Assembly (NCBI GenBank): GCA_015057665.1
Contig: SVDY01000001.1
Location: 306,936-370,935, forward strand
DNA: 64,000 bases
DNA from: Lachnospiraceae bacterium
GTDB taxonomy: Bacteria > Bacillota > Clostridia > Lachnospirales > Lachnospiraceae
Direction: 5' to 3'
Positions 20,001 through 27,682 of this stretch are shown here, in pieces. Every line of letters starts with the position of its first letter. The stretch's first letter is position 1. The notes under the pieces are model-generated. The model saw only the letters and a program-made list of their open reading frames with translations, was not told the DNA's origin and made no database searches. The position numbers and the translations under genes are program-made.

Positions 20001-20836
20001 AATTTATAACGGCCCACTTTGGCAAGATCATATCTTCTCGCGTCAAAGAACATACTGTTAATTAAGTTCTCTGCGCTGTCAACGGAGAATGGCTCGCCTG
20101 GTCTGATCTTTTTGTAAAGTTCTGCAAGACCTTCCTGGTAACATGTGGAACCGTCTTTTAAGAAACTTGCAGAAAGCTTTGGTTCTTCACCAAATAATTC
20201 AATGATCTCAGCATTTGTGCCGAAACCAAGTGTACGAATCAGTACTGTAATAGGTACTTTTCTCGTTCTATCTACACGTACGTAAAATACATCGTTAGAA
20301 TCTGTTTCGTACTCTAACCATGCTCCTCTGTTAGGAATTACTGTACTTGAATATAATTTTTTACCAATTTTATCATGTCCGATTCCGTAGTAGATGCCTG
20401 GAGAACGAACTAACTGAGATACGATAACACGTTCTGCACCGTTGATTACGAAAGTACCAGTCGCTGTCATAAGCGGAAGATCACCCATGAAGATGTCGTG
20501 CTGGTTAATTTCGCCTGTTGTTGTATTGATCAGACGAACTTTCACTTTGAGTGGTGCTGCGTATGTTGCATCACGTTCTTTACATTCTTCAATAGAATAT
20601 TTGACATCATCCTCGCAAAGGACAAAATCAACAAACTCCAATTTTAACTGTCCGCTGTAATCTGCAATCGGAGAAATGTCAGCAAATACTTCTCTTAATC
20701 CTTCGTCTAAGAACCACTGATAAGAATTTTTCTGTACTTCAATTAAGTTTGGCATCTCAAGTACATCACTCTGCTGCGCATAGCTCATTCTCATGCTTTT
20801 GCCCAGATTCACCGGACGCATTTTATTCTTTTCCAT
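17021..20836 (-). CDS. rpoB: RNA polymerase subunit beta
   Basis: 1271 residues from the ATG at 20834-20836 ([17 protein letters not shown]) behind AAGGGGTG; a GTG four codons upstream overlaps that ribosome-binding site and is less likely. The rifampicin-pocket region is recognisable and wild type in its key positions: [22 protein letters not shown] and [10 protein letters not shown]. The C-terminal part ends in a Glu/Asp-rich tail ([18 protein letters not shown]). It has its own promoter (20956-20984) downstream of the rplL terminator. Confidence 0.98.
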   Translation of the reverse strand: MEKNKMRPVNLGKSMRMSYAQQSDVLEMPNLIEVQKNSYQWFLDEGLREVFADISPIADYSGQLKLEFVDFVLCEDDVKYSIEECKERDATYAAPLKVKVRLINTTTGEINQHDIFMGDLPLMTATGTFVINGAERVIVSQLVRSPGIYYGIGHDKIGKKLYSSTVIPNRGAWLEYETDSNDVFYVRVDRTRKVPITVLIRTLGFGTNAEIIELFGEEPKLSASFLKDGSTCYQEGLAELYKKIRPGEPFSVDSAENLINSMFFDARRYDLAKVGRYKFNKKLALKNRITGFVLAEDVVDETTGEIIAEAGTKVTAEIADAIQNAAIPSVMVQTETKNVKVLSNMMVNLTSYVDVDPAEVGVTELVYYPLLASILEENEELEDVKAAIKKNISELIPKHITKEDILASINYNIHLEYGIGSSDDIDHLGNRRIRAVGELLQNQYRIGLSRMERVVRERMTTQDAETISPQSLINIKPVTAAVKEFFGSSQLSQFMDQNNPLSELTHKRRLSALGPGGLSRDRAGFEVRDVHYTHYGRMCPIETPEGPNIGLINSLATYARINEYGFIEAPYRVVDKTDPKNPVVTDKVVYLTADEEDNYRVAQANEPLDENGCFVHKSVSGRYREETTEFDRSKIDLMDVSPKMVFSVATSMIPFLENDDANRALMGSNMQRQAVPLLKTEAPVVGTGMEAKAARDSGVCILATHDGVVERSTSKEIIVRRPDGIKDVYHVIKFSRSNQGNCMNQRPIVNVGEVVKAGDVLADGASTANGEMALGKNPLIGFMTWEGYNYEDAVLLSERLVQEDVYTSVHIEEYEAEARDTKLGQEEITRDLAGLSEDVLKDLDENGIIRIGAEVHAGDILVGKVTPKGETELTAEERLLRAIFGEKAREVRDTSLRVPHGAYGVIMDTKVFTRENGDELPPGVNKSVRVYIAQKRKISVGDKMAGRHGNKGVISRVMPVEDMPFLPNGRPLDIVLNPLGVPSRMNIGQVLEIHLSLASKVLGFNVATPVFNGANEIDIMETLEMANDYANKTWEEFEAAWGDKVNDEVMQYLWDNRDHREEWKGVPIDRTGKVQLRDGRTGQEFDNPVTIGFMHYLKLHHLVDDKIHARSTGPYSLVTQQPLGGKAQFGGQRFGEMEVWALEAYGASYTLQEILTVKSDDVVGRVKTYEAIIKGDNIPEPGIPESFKVLLKEFQSLALDVRVLKDDNTEVEIRESIDYGNEDLTPMIEGDPMMGRYDEDMESHGYKMGNFEDGEDDVNALYGADSEVEGE

Positions 20837-20907
20837 CGACGTTTTCACCCCTTGAATTTTGTTGCTTTATTATCGTGTTGCTTCTATATATAAATGTAGG
20901 CTTCTAA

Positions 20908-20934
20908 TTGCCACGAAACACTAGGGCGTGGCAA
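20908..20934 (-). promoter_or_regulatory. Hairpin in the rpoB leader
   Basis: TTGCCACG (20908-20915) pairs with CGTGGCAA (20927-20934), a perfect 8-bp stem within the predicted 5' leader of rpoB. No T-run follows. It may affect mRNA stability or translation of rpoB. Confidence 0.5.
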
Positions 20935-20955
20935 CCCACAATAGTACAGTTTCCT

Positions 20956-20984
20956 AGTTTATCATAGGAGGCAAGATGTGTCAA
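20956..20984 (-). promoter_or_regulatory. Promoter of rpoB-rpoC
   Basis: On the minus strand: TTGACA (20979-20984), a 17-base spacer, TAAACT (20956-20961). It lies between the rplL terminator and rpoB, so rpoBC can be transcribed apart from rplJL. Confidence 0.8.
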
Positions 20985-21032
20985 GCACTTTTTTGGAAGT
21001 TTTTGAAAAAAAGAGTGCATCGTCCCACTTTC

Positions 21033-21067
21033 GAGACACTGCGCTGCCACACGGCTGCTTTGTAGCC
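21033..21067. repeat. GC-rich interspersed repeat, family C copy 1
   Basis: Reads GACACTGCGCTGCC, ACACGGCTGC, TTTGTAGCC across 21035-21067. About 30 of 35 bases match a second copy at 56180-56212 that lies inside a coding region. It contains an inverted repeat GGCTGC/GTAGCC. Here it lies between the rplL terminator and the rpoB promoter. Confidence 0.6.
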
Positions 21068-21082
21068 GAATTTCCCAGCAAA

Positions 21083-21112
21083 TAAAAAACCCCGCAGATA
21101 AAATCCACGGGG
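21083..21112 (-). terminator. Rho-independent terminator of rplJ-rplL
   Basis: On the minus strand CCCCGTGGAT and ATCTGCGGGG form a stem (21090-21112), followed by TTTTTTATT. It lies 30 bases after the rplL stop. Confidence 0.85.
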
Positions 21113-21142
21113 CAAAATTCGCTTATCAAAGGGGAAGCACAA

Positions 21143-21502
21143 TTATTTAATTGTAACTTTAGCGCCTTCAGCTTCAAGTTTTTCTTTGATCATGTTAGCT
21201 TCTTCTTTAGAAACTGCTTCTTTGATGTTCTTTGGAGCTTCATCAACTACAGCTTTAGCTTCTTTAAGACCAAGACCTGTTAATTCACGAACAACTTTGA
21301 TAACTTTAACTTTGTTGCCGCCAACTTCTGTTAATTCAACGTCGAATTCTGTTTTTTCTTCAACTTCTTCTGCAGGGCCTGCTGCAACTACAACACCAGC
21401 TGCTGCGGATACGCCGAATTCTTCTTCACATGCTTTTACTAAATCGTTTAATTCTAATACGGATAAACCTTTGATTACTTCAATAATTTCCTGAATTGTC
21501 AT
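21143..21502 (-). CDS. rplL: 50S ribosomal protein L7/L12
   Basis: 119 residues. N-terminal dimerisation domain ([20 protein letters not shown]), an Ala/Gly/Val-rich hinge around residues 34-45, and the C-terminal factor-binding domain with [21 protein letters not shown]. It forms the flexible stalk that recruits EF-Tu and EF-G. The ATG at 21502 follows GGAGGAAA. Co-transcribed with rplJ, 89 bases upstream. Confidence 0.98.
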   Translation of the reverse strand: MTIQEIIEVIKGLSVLELNDLVKACEEEFGVSAAAGVVVAAGPAEEVEEKTEFDVELTEVGGNKVKVIKVVRELTGLGLKEAKAVVDEAPKNIKEAVSKEEANMIKEKLEAEGAKVTIK

Positions 21503-21591
21503 TTTAAATTTCCTCCATTTAAAAATTTTATTAATATAACGGTCGGCAGATTAAGCTGCCATTTGAATTGTGCTTAAAACCAAGTAATTGA

Positions 21592-22080
21592 TTAAGCTTC
21601 TTTGCTCTGAGCGATCTGATCGATTACGCGAGCGAAGTTTGCCATTGGGGACTGTAAGCTTCCAAGAAGTTTGGAAAGAAGTTCCTCTCTGGATGGGATT
21701 GTTGCAACAACCTGCATTCCCTTAGCATCGTAGTATGTTCCTTCGATAACGCCTGCTTTTAATTCTAAAGCTTTCATAGTCTTAGCCATCTTTGCTAAAG
21801 TACGGCCAGGAGCTGTAGCGTCTTCTTTGGAGATTGCGATAGCTGTAGGTCCTTCTAAGTCTGCAACTAATGGTTCGAACTCTGTACCTTCTACCGCACG
21901 TTTGATCATTGTGTTCTTGTATACTTTGTAAATAACATTTTCTTTTCTTAATGTTTTACGAAGTTCTGTATCCTGTTCTACAGTAAGTCCACGATAATCA
22001 ACTAAAACCATGCCTTTCGCGCCATCAAGATGTTCTTTGATTGCTTCAACGATAGGCTGTTTTAATTCAACTTTTGCCAT
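21592..22080 (-). CDS. rplJ: 50S ribosomal protein L10
   Basis: 162 residues. The N-terminal globular part (KGMVLVDYRGLTVEQDTELR) binds 23S rRNA, and the C-terminal helix carries L7/L12 dimers. The ATG at 22080 follows AGGAGGTA. The long leader upstream matches the known L10 autoregulatory leader, through which L10 or the L10-L12 complex lowers expression of rplJL. Confidence 0.98.
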   Translation of the reverse strand: MAKVELKQPIVEAIKEHLDGAKGMVLVDYRGLTVEQDTELRKTLRKENVIYKVYKNTMIKRAVEGTEFEPLVADLEGPTAIAISKEDATAPGRTLAKMAKTMKALELKAGVIEGTYYDAKGMQVVATIPSREELLSKLLGSLQSPMANFARVIDQIAQSKEA

Positions 22081-22109
22081 TTTGCTGTACCTCCTATTTA
22101 GATTTTAAT

Positions 22110-22246
22110 AAGTGTACCGCCGTCTCACTAAAAAAAGCTCCCTGCCTTCCGACAGAGAGCGTGGTTATTCATTAATCGAATATCACTACCTCGGCAGGCA
22201 TTTGACTGTTTATGCTTGCGCACCTGCTGTCTTCGGACGTCAATAC
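22110..22246 (-). promoter_or_regulatory. L10 leader (rplJ autoregulatory RNA)
   Basis: On the minus strand the leader carries TGACGTCCGAAGACAGCAGG followed by TAAACAGTCAAATGCCTGCC and GAGGTAGTG, the characteristic CCGAAGACAGCAGGTG and TGCCTGCCGAGGT strands of the known Firmicutes L10 leader. A terminator hairpin follows at 22130-22160 and lies before the rplJ ribosome-binding site, so regulation by premature termination is likely. Recognition is by eye, not by a covariance model. Confidence 0.88.
22130..22160 (-). terminator. Attenuator hairpin within the L10 leader
   Basis: GCTCTCTG and CAGGGAGC pair on the minus strand (with one G-U), followed by TTTTTTTAG. It is placed between the L10-binding part of the leader and the rplJ start. 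Confidence 0.82.
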
Positions 22247-22252
22247 TTGCAT

Positions 22253-22282
22253 AGTGTAGCATACGCCCGGAAGAGTTGTCAA
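22253..22282 (-). promoter_or_regulatory. Promoter of rplJ-rplL
   Basis: On the minus strand: TTGACA (22277-22282), an 18-base spacer, TACACT (22253-22258), with an extended -10 TGC just before it. The start would fall at about 22246, at the head of the L10 leader. Confidence 0.82.
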
Positions 22283-22360
22283 GGGTTGATTTCATCTTTT
22301 TCAAATATTTTTTCTATTATTAATTTGACAGGAAAACTTAGGCTTATACAGAGTGAAGCG

Positions 22361-23476
22361 CTATTCTTCCATTCTGCGTTTACGCTTCTTCGGATAAGCA
22401 CTAAGAATCATCTTGGCAATCTCATAATCATCGTTATGATATCCCATGTCATAATTATAGTCAAGAGCATCCAGTTTTTTAAGTACCGCTGGAATATCCG
22501 CAAGTTCTTCCTCCAAAATCTCGATACACTGGCCTCTTTCCTTTAAAATGTCAATACGCTTTGCCTCTGCTCTTGCATCTTCATCCTTACAATAAGCCGC
22601 TTTTTTATTGGCAAGAAGAGCAAATGCCGCCACATCCCAATCCCCGCGTCCAATAACATAATCACTTGCTGCAATATAATTGTGCATATGAAGTATTGGC
22701 AGATCCGGGATAAACACATTACCGGCCCCTGCTTCTTCTTTTTCATCCGGAAGCATCTTTACCCCTGCAAGCTCCTGCTCTCCTCCAAGGATAAAATAAT
22801 ACGGAAGATCTTTCAAATTCTTAAGCACAGGTATATCCGGTCCGAGATATACAATGGGAAGTCCCGCTCCCCAGCGGATCTGCTCAATCATCTCCATGTC
22901 GTATGGACCTGATACAAGAGAAACCGGTTCAAAATCCTCTGCAATCCGGTCAAGCTCCGGCTGATGCAGGTCATAGGCAATCACTTTAACCGCATCTTCA
23001 TAACAGGACTCATAAGTTGCCCATACTGCTTCGCTCATCCTGCCTTTATATACCTGATCCCAGGTAAAATCACTAATTAAGAGAATTTTTATTCTCAGAT
23101 TATCGGCTGCGGAAAAAATCCATGGACATATGTCTGAGATAACCAAGCCGATTTTGTTCTCTAACAGGAATTCCTCTGTTTTTTCTGTCAACTCATCCCA
23201 ATCGGCAATAAACTCTTCTACCCGTTTTTCCGTTGCCATCCAATCAGGCTTTCCTGTTTCCTCCTGCAAACAGATTCTAATATCTGTTTCTTCTATATAA
23301 TAATGAATTCTTTCCTTTTCCTTATTATATTTCTTCAGTTTGCTCACAGCCCATTCATCTGACACAACAAAAATATTCAGTTCCTCTTCCAGACGAAGAA
23401 GCGTATCTATGATTGCATGACAGCGCATCATTGACTCTCTTCTTCCGGATATGTAAAATGCTATATTTTTCATCAT
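22361..23476 (-). CDS. GT-B-like glycosyltransferase-fold protein of unknown role
   Basis: About 372 residues from the ATG pair at 23471-23476 (MMKNIAFYISGRRESMMRC) behind GGAGG. The N-terminal GxGRRES-type loop and the segment ISDFTWDQVYKG, followed by a second half with VIGRGDWDVAAFALLANKKAAYC, resemble GT-B-fold proteins such as the N-terminal domain of L-arabinokinase and UDP-sugar-dependent transferases. No signal peptide or membrane segment. It is 62 bases after a PatB-like aminotransferase gene, and the two sit between rplA and rplJ, where ribosomal clusters normally have no other genes. Function is not established; enzymatic activity is inference. Confidence 0.6.
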   Translation of the reverse strand: MMKNIAFYISGRRESMMRCHAIIDTLLRLEEELNIFVVSDEWAVSKLKKYNKEKERIHYYIEETDIRICLQEETGKPDWMATEKRVEEFIADWDELTEKTEEFLLENKIGLVISDICPWIFSAADNLRIKILLISDFTWDQVYKGRMSEAVWATYESCYEDAVKVIAYDLHQPELDRIAEDFEPVSLVSGPYDMEMIEQIRWGAGLPIVYLGPDIPVLKNLKDLPYYFILGGEQELAGVKMLPDEKEEAGAGNVFIPDLPILHMHNYIAASDYVIGRGDWDVAAFALLANKKAAYCKDEDARAEAKRIDILKERGQCIEILEEELADIPAVLKKLDALDYNYDMGYHNDDYEIAKMILSAYPKKRKRRMEE

Positions 23477-23538
23477 ACTTTCCTCCGACTGCATCCGGCT
23501 TTAAAAACAACTCATCATTCATCGCATAAAATTCTTTT

Positions 23539-24735
23539 TTACACAAATACATACTCAGAAAGTCTTCTAAACGCCTCTTCCACTCTGGATTTCGGCAGGG
23601 CAAGATTCATTCGAATGCTGCATGAACCGTGAAATGGTCTTCCGTCCTGCCACATTACACCCACTTCTGCACCAGCTTTTAACACATCCTCGATGGTCTT
23701 GCCATTGTTATCGCACCACTGCGTACAATCGACAAAAAGCATATACGTTCCCTCCGGCTTGGACACCTTAACACCTTCAAAATGTTTCTCAATATAATCA
23801 CAGGCATAGTTTACATTATCAGAAAGGACCTGACAGAGTTCATCTACCCATTCATATCCTTCCTGTTTGTAGGCCCCTATTAAGGCGTACATGGAAAGAA
23901 CATTCATGTTGTTGTAATGGGACAGGGAAGATTCTTTCCTTACTCTATCCCTTAAGTAGGAGTTATATATAATATGATAACTTCCCACAAGACCTGCCAG
24001 ACTGAATGTTTTAGACGGCGCATAAAGGGCAATGGTTCTGCTCCTTGCATCCTCAGACACCATCTGTGTCGGAATATGTTCATTGCCGTTTAACAAAATA
24101 TCCGCCCAGATTTCATCAGAGATTACATATACATCATATTTTTTATAAAGTTCCATAGCTTTTTCAAGCTCCCAGCGCTCCCATACACGGCCGCAAGGGT
24201 TGTGTGGAGAACAAAGGATCGCCATGTGGATTTTTTCTTCTTTTAATTTCCGTTCCATATCTTCGAAATCCATACGCCAGATATTATTTTCATCCAGCTT
24301 CAGATTACTGTGAACAATATGATAGCCGTTGTTGGTCAGAACATTGGTAAACCCGATATAAGTAGGAGCATGAACCAAAATCTTCTCTCCTCGAGAACCT
24401 AGCACATTCACCGCACTCATCACGCCGCCAAGAACACCGTTCTCATATCCAATATGTTCCGCTTCCAGACCAGTTACATTATGACGTATTTCCTGCCACT
24501 TTATAATGGAAGAAAAATACTCTTCTCTCGGAATGAAATACCCAAAACAAGGGTGTTCGATACGTTCTCTCATAGCTTCCATAACAGTAGGAACCGTTGC
24601 AAAGTTCATATCGGCTACCCACATTGGAATTTTGTCAAACCCTTCTTTTAATTGTGCATCTTCAATGGGACATTTTTCCACTGCCAATGCATCTTTTCCT
24701 TTCCGGTCAATTATCGTTGTAAAATCGTATTTCAT
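23539..24735 (-). CDS. PatB/MalY-type aminotransferase (C-S lyase, class I/II)
   Basis: 398 residues from the ATG at 24733-24735 (MKYDFTTIIDRKGKDAL), preceded by AAAGGAG; a 35-residue upstream extension is outside the family. PatB/MalY enzymes cleave cystathionine or cysteine to pyruvate, ammonia and a thiol using pyridoxal phosphate. Motifs: PMWVADMNFATVP (typical of this subfamily), FGYFIPREEY, CSPHNPCGRVW, and the cofactor Lys in LYAPSKTFSLAGL. Likely role in sulfur amino-acid metabolism. It follows the rplA terminator, so must have its own promoter or rely on read-through. Confidence 0.9.
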   Translation of the reverse strand: MKYDFTTIIDRKGKDALAVEKCPIEDAQLKEGFDKIPMWVADMNFATVPTVMEAMRERIEHPCFGYFIPREEYFSSIIKWQEIRHNVTGLEAEHIGYENGVLGGVMSAVNVLGSRGEKILVHAPTYIGFTNVLTNNGYHIVHSNLKLDENNIWRMDFEDMERKLKEEKIHMAILCSPHNPCGRVWERWELEKAMELYKKYDVYVISDEIWADILLNGNEHIPTQMVSEDARSRTIALYAPSKTFSLAGLVGSYHIIYNSYLRDRVRKESSLSHYNNMNVLSMYALIGAYKQEGYEWVDELCQVLSDNVNYACDYIEKHFEGVKVSKPEGTYMLFVDCTQWCDNNGKTIEDVLKAGAEVGVMWQDGRPFHGSCSIRMNLALPKSRVEEAFRRLSEYVFV

Positions 24736-24863
24736 GTTTTTCTCCTTTATAACCAAGTCCCGCGGGCAAGACTTGAATTTAAATGCAAGACCTTCGTTCC
24801 CATCTTTAACATCCAGGTCTGCTAAGGTTTCTCTTTTCATCTTTGTCTATTTTAACATATCAA

Positions 24864-24895
24864 CAAAAAAAGAGCTACCTCTTTCGAGATAGCTC
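24864..24895 (-). terminator. Rho-independent terminator after rplA
   Basis: GAGCTATCTC and GAGGTAGCTC form a 10-bp stem with a GAAA tetraloop on the minus strand, followed by seven T. It separates rpmG-secE-nusG-rplK-rplA from the inserted genes downstream. Confidence 0.93.
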
Positions 24896-24921
24896 ATATA
24901 TCCGCAATAATCAAATGACTA

Positions 24922-25614
24922 TTAGCCTAATTTTGCTGTGTTAAGTTTTACACCAGGTCCCATTGTAGAAGAGATTACTACGCTTCTTAAGTACTGGCCT
25001 TTTGCTGCAGCTGGTTTAGCTTTGATAATTGCTTCGATTAAAGTCTGGAAGTTGTCCGCGATCATTTCTTCTGTGAAAGAAACTTTACCGATTGGGCAGT
25101 GGATGATGTTTGTTTTGTCTAATCTATATTCAATCTTACCGGCTTTAATGTCTTTAACAGCTTTTGTTACGTCCATTGTTACTGTACCGGCTTTAGGGTT
25201 TGGCATTAAGCCTTTAGGTCCGAGGATACGACCAAGACGACCAACTACACCCATCATGTCTGGTGTTGCAACAACTACGTCGAAATCTAACCAGCCTTCT
25301 TTCTGAATACGTGGAACTAATTCTTCTGCACCTACGTAATCAGCGCCTGCTGCTAATGCTTCATCAGCTTTAGGTCCTTTAGCGAATACTAATACACGTA
25401 CTGTTTTACCTGTTCCGTGAGGAAGTACTACAGCACCACGTACCTGCTGGTCAGCGTGACGTCCATCTACACCAAGACGGATGTGAGCTTCGATTGTTTC
25501 GTCAAATTTTGCGCTAGCGCATTTTTTTACTAAGCTTACTGCTTCTGCTGTTTCATAAGTTGTCATTCTGTCAACCTGTTTTGCAGCTTCTAAATATCTT
25601 TTACCTTTTTTCAT
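24922..25614 (-). CDS. rplA: 50S ribosomal protein L1
   Basis: 230 residues. Forms the mobile L1 stalk at the E site; in many bacteria it also represses the rplKA mRNA. Family motifs: [25 protein letters not shown] and [22 protein letters not shown]. The ATG at 25614 ([13 protein letters not shown]) follows AGGAGGTC. 94 bases after rplK. Confidence 0.98.
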   Translation of the reverse strand: MKKGKRYLEAAKQVDRMTTYETAEAVSLVKKCASAKFDETIEAHIRLGVDGRHADQQVRGAVVLPHGTGKTVRVLVFAKGPKADEALAAGADYVGAEELVPRIQKEGWLDFDVVVATPDMMGVVGRLGRILGPKGLMPNPKAGTVTMDVTKAVKDIKAGKIEYRLDKTNIIHCPIGKVSFTEEMIADNFQTLIEAIIKAKPAAAKGQYLRSVVISSTMGPGVKLNTAKLG

Positions 25615-25708
25615 TTTAATGACCTCCTGTGGTATAACGGGAGCAACCCTCCCACTTTAATGAGTCTGTTCGTCTATGTTTATTGAACTTATTTTCTATT
25701 TCAGACGA

Positions 25709-26134
25709 TTACTCTTCAACTACGATTCCCATACTTCTTGCTGTACCAGCAATCATGCTCATAGCAGCTTCTAAGCTTGCAGCATTAAGGTCTGGCATCT
25801 TGATTTCTGCGATTTCCTGAACTTTTGCTTTAGAGATTTTAGCAACTTTGTTCTTGTTAGGAACGCCGGAACCGGACTGAAGATTACATGCTTTCTTTAA
25901 AAGAACGGCTGCTGGAGGAGTTTTTGTGATGAAGCTGAAACTTCTATCCTGGTAAACTGTGATTACTACAGGAATGATCATTCCTTCTTTGTCAGCGGTT
26001 CTAGCATTAAATTCTTTTGTAAACTGTACGATATTTACACCGTGCTGTCCAAGTGCAGGACCAACCGGTGGAGCTGGAGTTGCCTTTCCAGCTGGAATCT
26101 GTAATTTGATATAACCTGTTACTTTCTTTGCCAT
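25709..26134 (-). CDS. rplK: 50S ribosomal protein L11
   Basis: 141 residues. Binds the GTPase-associated centre of 23S rRNA. The N-terminal proline-rich [22 protein letters not shown] and C-terminal rRNA-binding region with [12 protein letters not shown] are intact. The ATG at 26134 follows AGGAGGTA. Confidence 0.98.
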   Translation of the reverse strand: MAKKVTGYIKLQIPAGKATPAPPVGPALGQHGVNIVQFTKEFNARTADKEGMIIPVVITVYQDRSFSFITKTPPAAVLLKKACNLQSGSGVPNKNKVAKISKAKVQEIAEIKMPDLNAASLEAAMSMIAGTARSMGIVVEE

Positions 26135-26212
26135 AATAGCATACCTCCTGAATATTGTGGTAATGGCGGGACGAACCCTCCCACGTCTGTCTTCCGACAG
26201 ACCAAAACTAAA

Positions 26213-26749
26213 CTACATCTTTTTAATCTCGGTAAATCCAATCTCAACGGATGTTGCCTGACCAGCAAACATCTCCACTTCGATGGTCACTGTCTGTTTG
26301 GCAGGATTAATTGCCAATACAGTGCTCTGTGTTCCTTCCCAGGCCCCTGAAATCACTTCGATGGAATCGCCTACCTCCACATCAATTACAACAGGAGCTT
26401 CTTTCTCGCTGATGATATCAGCAATACCAAGACTTCTCATCTCTGCTTCTGTCAGTGGAATTGGCTCAGATCCAGGTCCTACGAATCCTGTTACACCTCG
26501 TGTGTTACGTACCACATACCATGTGTCTTCATTCTGAATCATATGGATCAGTACATAACCAGGGAACATTTTTCTGGATACTGCTTTTTTTACTCCGTTA
26601 CGTACTTCCACAACTTCCTGTGTCGGTACAATAACTTCTAAAATCTGATCTTGCAATTTTCTGTTTTCGATTGTTTTCTCAATATTGGCTTTGACTTTGT
26701 TTTCATAGCCTGAATACGTGTGAACTACGTACCATCTTGCTTCTGACAT
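26213..26749 (-). CDS. nusG: Transcription termination/antitermination factor NusG
   Basis: 178 residues. The NGN domain (ARWYVVHTYSGYENKVKANI through FPGYVLIHM and VRNTRGVTGFVG) contacts the beta' clamp; the C-terminal KOW domain (VEVGDSIEVISGAWEGTQ) contacts Rho or S10. Standard position between secE and rplK. Confidence 0.97.
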   Translation of the reverse strand: MSEARWYVVHTYSGYENKVKANIEKTIENRKLQDQILEVIVPTQEVVEVRNGVKKAVSRKMFPGYVLIHMIQNEDTWYVVRNTRGVTGFVGPGSEPIPLTEAEMRSLGIADIISEKEAPVVIDVEVGDSIEVISGAWEGTQSTVLAINPAKQTVTIEVEMFAGQATSVEIGFTEIKKM

Positions 26750-26768
26750 ACACTCACCTTTGCCCTTA

Positions 26769-26957
26769 TTAAATGATAAACTGGATGCCGTACTGCAGCA
26801 CCATGTCTAAAATAGCAATCAGAATTCCCAAAATAATAGAGACAACAACTACTAAGGATGCCTCTTTGGTTAAACGTTCTTTGTTTGGCCAAATGATTTT
26901 TTTGAATTCGGATTTCACGGACCGGAAAAAGGATGTGCCCTTCTTTGTTTCTCCCAT
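26769..26957 (-). CDS. secE: Preprotein translocase subunit SecE
   Basis: 62 residues, the short Gram-positive form. An amphipathic stretch SVKSEFKKIIWPNKERLTKE precedes a single membrane segment (residues about 33-57). It stabilises SecY in the translocon. Nineteen bases before nusG. Confidence 0.96.
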   Translation of the reverse strand: MGETKKGTSFFRSVKSEFKKIIWPNKERLTKEASLVVVVSIILGILIAILDMVLQYGIQFII

Positions 26958-26981
26958 GGTTCTCCTCCTTAAAAAATCTTA

Positions 26982-27131
26982 TTATTTTGTTTCTTTGTGA
27001 TTTGTGTGTCTCTTACAGAATCTACAATATTTCTTTGTTTCCATTCTGTCAGGGTGATTTTTCTTTTCTTTAGTCATGTTATAGTTACGCTGTTTGCATT
27101 CTGTACATGCTAATGTGATCTTTACGCGCAC
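26982..27131 (-). CDS. rpmG: 50S ribosomal protein L33, zinc-binding form
   Basis: 49 residues, starting at a GTG (27129-27131) behind GGAGGTGG. It reads [20 protein letters not shown] and contains CTEC and CRFC pairs, the zinc-ribbon (C+) type of L33. It was recognised by position and sequence: rpmG-secE-nusG-rplK-rplA is the standard order. The zinc-binding form suggests regulation by zinc status in organisms that also have a C- paralogue (established in Bacillus; not shown here). Confidence 0.96.
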   Translation of the reverse strand: MRVKITLACTECKQRNYNMTKEKKNHPDRMETKKYCRFCKRHTNHKETK

Positions 27132-27202
27132 AACTGCCACCTCCATTTTTCTTGTAAAATTAATTTAAGGCATAAAAAAAAGACCTCTTCCATCGCCACA
27201 AT

Positions 27203-27232
27203 ACTATAACACAAAGGCAGAAGCCTCGTCAA
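27203..27232 (-). promoter_or_regulatory. Promoter of the rpmG operon
   Basis: On the minus strand: TTGACG (27227-27232), an 18-base spacer, TATAGT (27203-27208). Confidence 0.7.
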
Positions 27233-27301
27233 TGTTTTTTTCAAAAAAAATGTAAAGAGTATCTTTTATTTTAATTGAATTCTTAAATTTTTCTCCACGA
27301 T

Positions 27302-27449
27302 TTATCCACAATCTACAAACATTTTGTGGATTACTGTGGATAACCATTCGGCACCTTTCCTCATTATATTTGAAAAGCCCTGTGAAATCGACAATTTATT
27401 CAATTATTTTAACTTTAAACCTGTGTATAAAATTATCCACTTATCCACA
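27302..27449. promoter_or_regulatory. DnaA-box cluster between rpmG and nrdD
   Basis: Three perfect consensus boxes TTATCCACA: 27302-27310, 27335-27343 (reverse) and 27441-27449. Three more with one mismatch: 27325-27333, 27422-27430 and 27433-27441. The stretch between is very AT-rich. There is no dnaA or dnaN gene nearby, so it is more likely a DnaA-controlled promoter region or titration site than the replication origin. Confidence 0.78.
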
Positions 27450-27559
27450 ATGGTGGAATTTGGAAGGTTTGTCAATACTAACTCTCTATTGACTCACCAC
27501 TTCTCTAGTGATACTATATTACTAACATTCACATTATCTTGTATTTTCATTTTTTCAAC

Positions 27560-27575
27560 ATACAATATATTGTAT
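27560..27575. promoter_or_regulatory. NrdR-like box upstream of nrdD
   Basis: ATACAATATATTGTAT is a perfect 16-bp palindrome and matches the NrdR box core CWATATATWG exactly. A weaker half-match, TACTATATTACTA, lies at about 27512. NrdR represses ribonucleotide reductase genes in many bacteria. Confidence 0.75.
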
Positions 27576-27577
27576 TT

Positions 27578-27606
27578 TTGAACAGCATTTGAATTAACCA
27601 TATATC
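27578..27606 (+). promoter_or_regulatory. Probable promoter of nrdD
   Basis: TTGAAC (27578-27583), a 17-base spacer, TATATC (27601-27606). It sits immediately beside the NrdR-like palindrome, as expected for a repressed promoter. Confidence 0.55.
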
Positions 27607-27682
27607 AACTAAACTGACGCGGATCCCGCGCCTAGTCTTGCAAGCTAAACTTGAATCAAATCATAAGAAAGGAATAACCGAC

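Noticed and set aside
24736..24863. SAM-type riboswitch upstream of the patB-like gene
   Set aside because: A CAAGTC/GACTTG hairpin is present, but none of the S-box core motifs are.
27302..27449. Chromosomal replication origin
   Set aside because: DnaA boxes are present but dnaA, dnaN, rpmH and other usual origin neighbours are not; the flanks are rpmG and nrdD.
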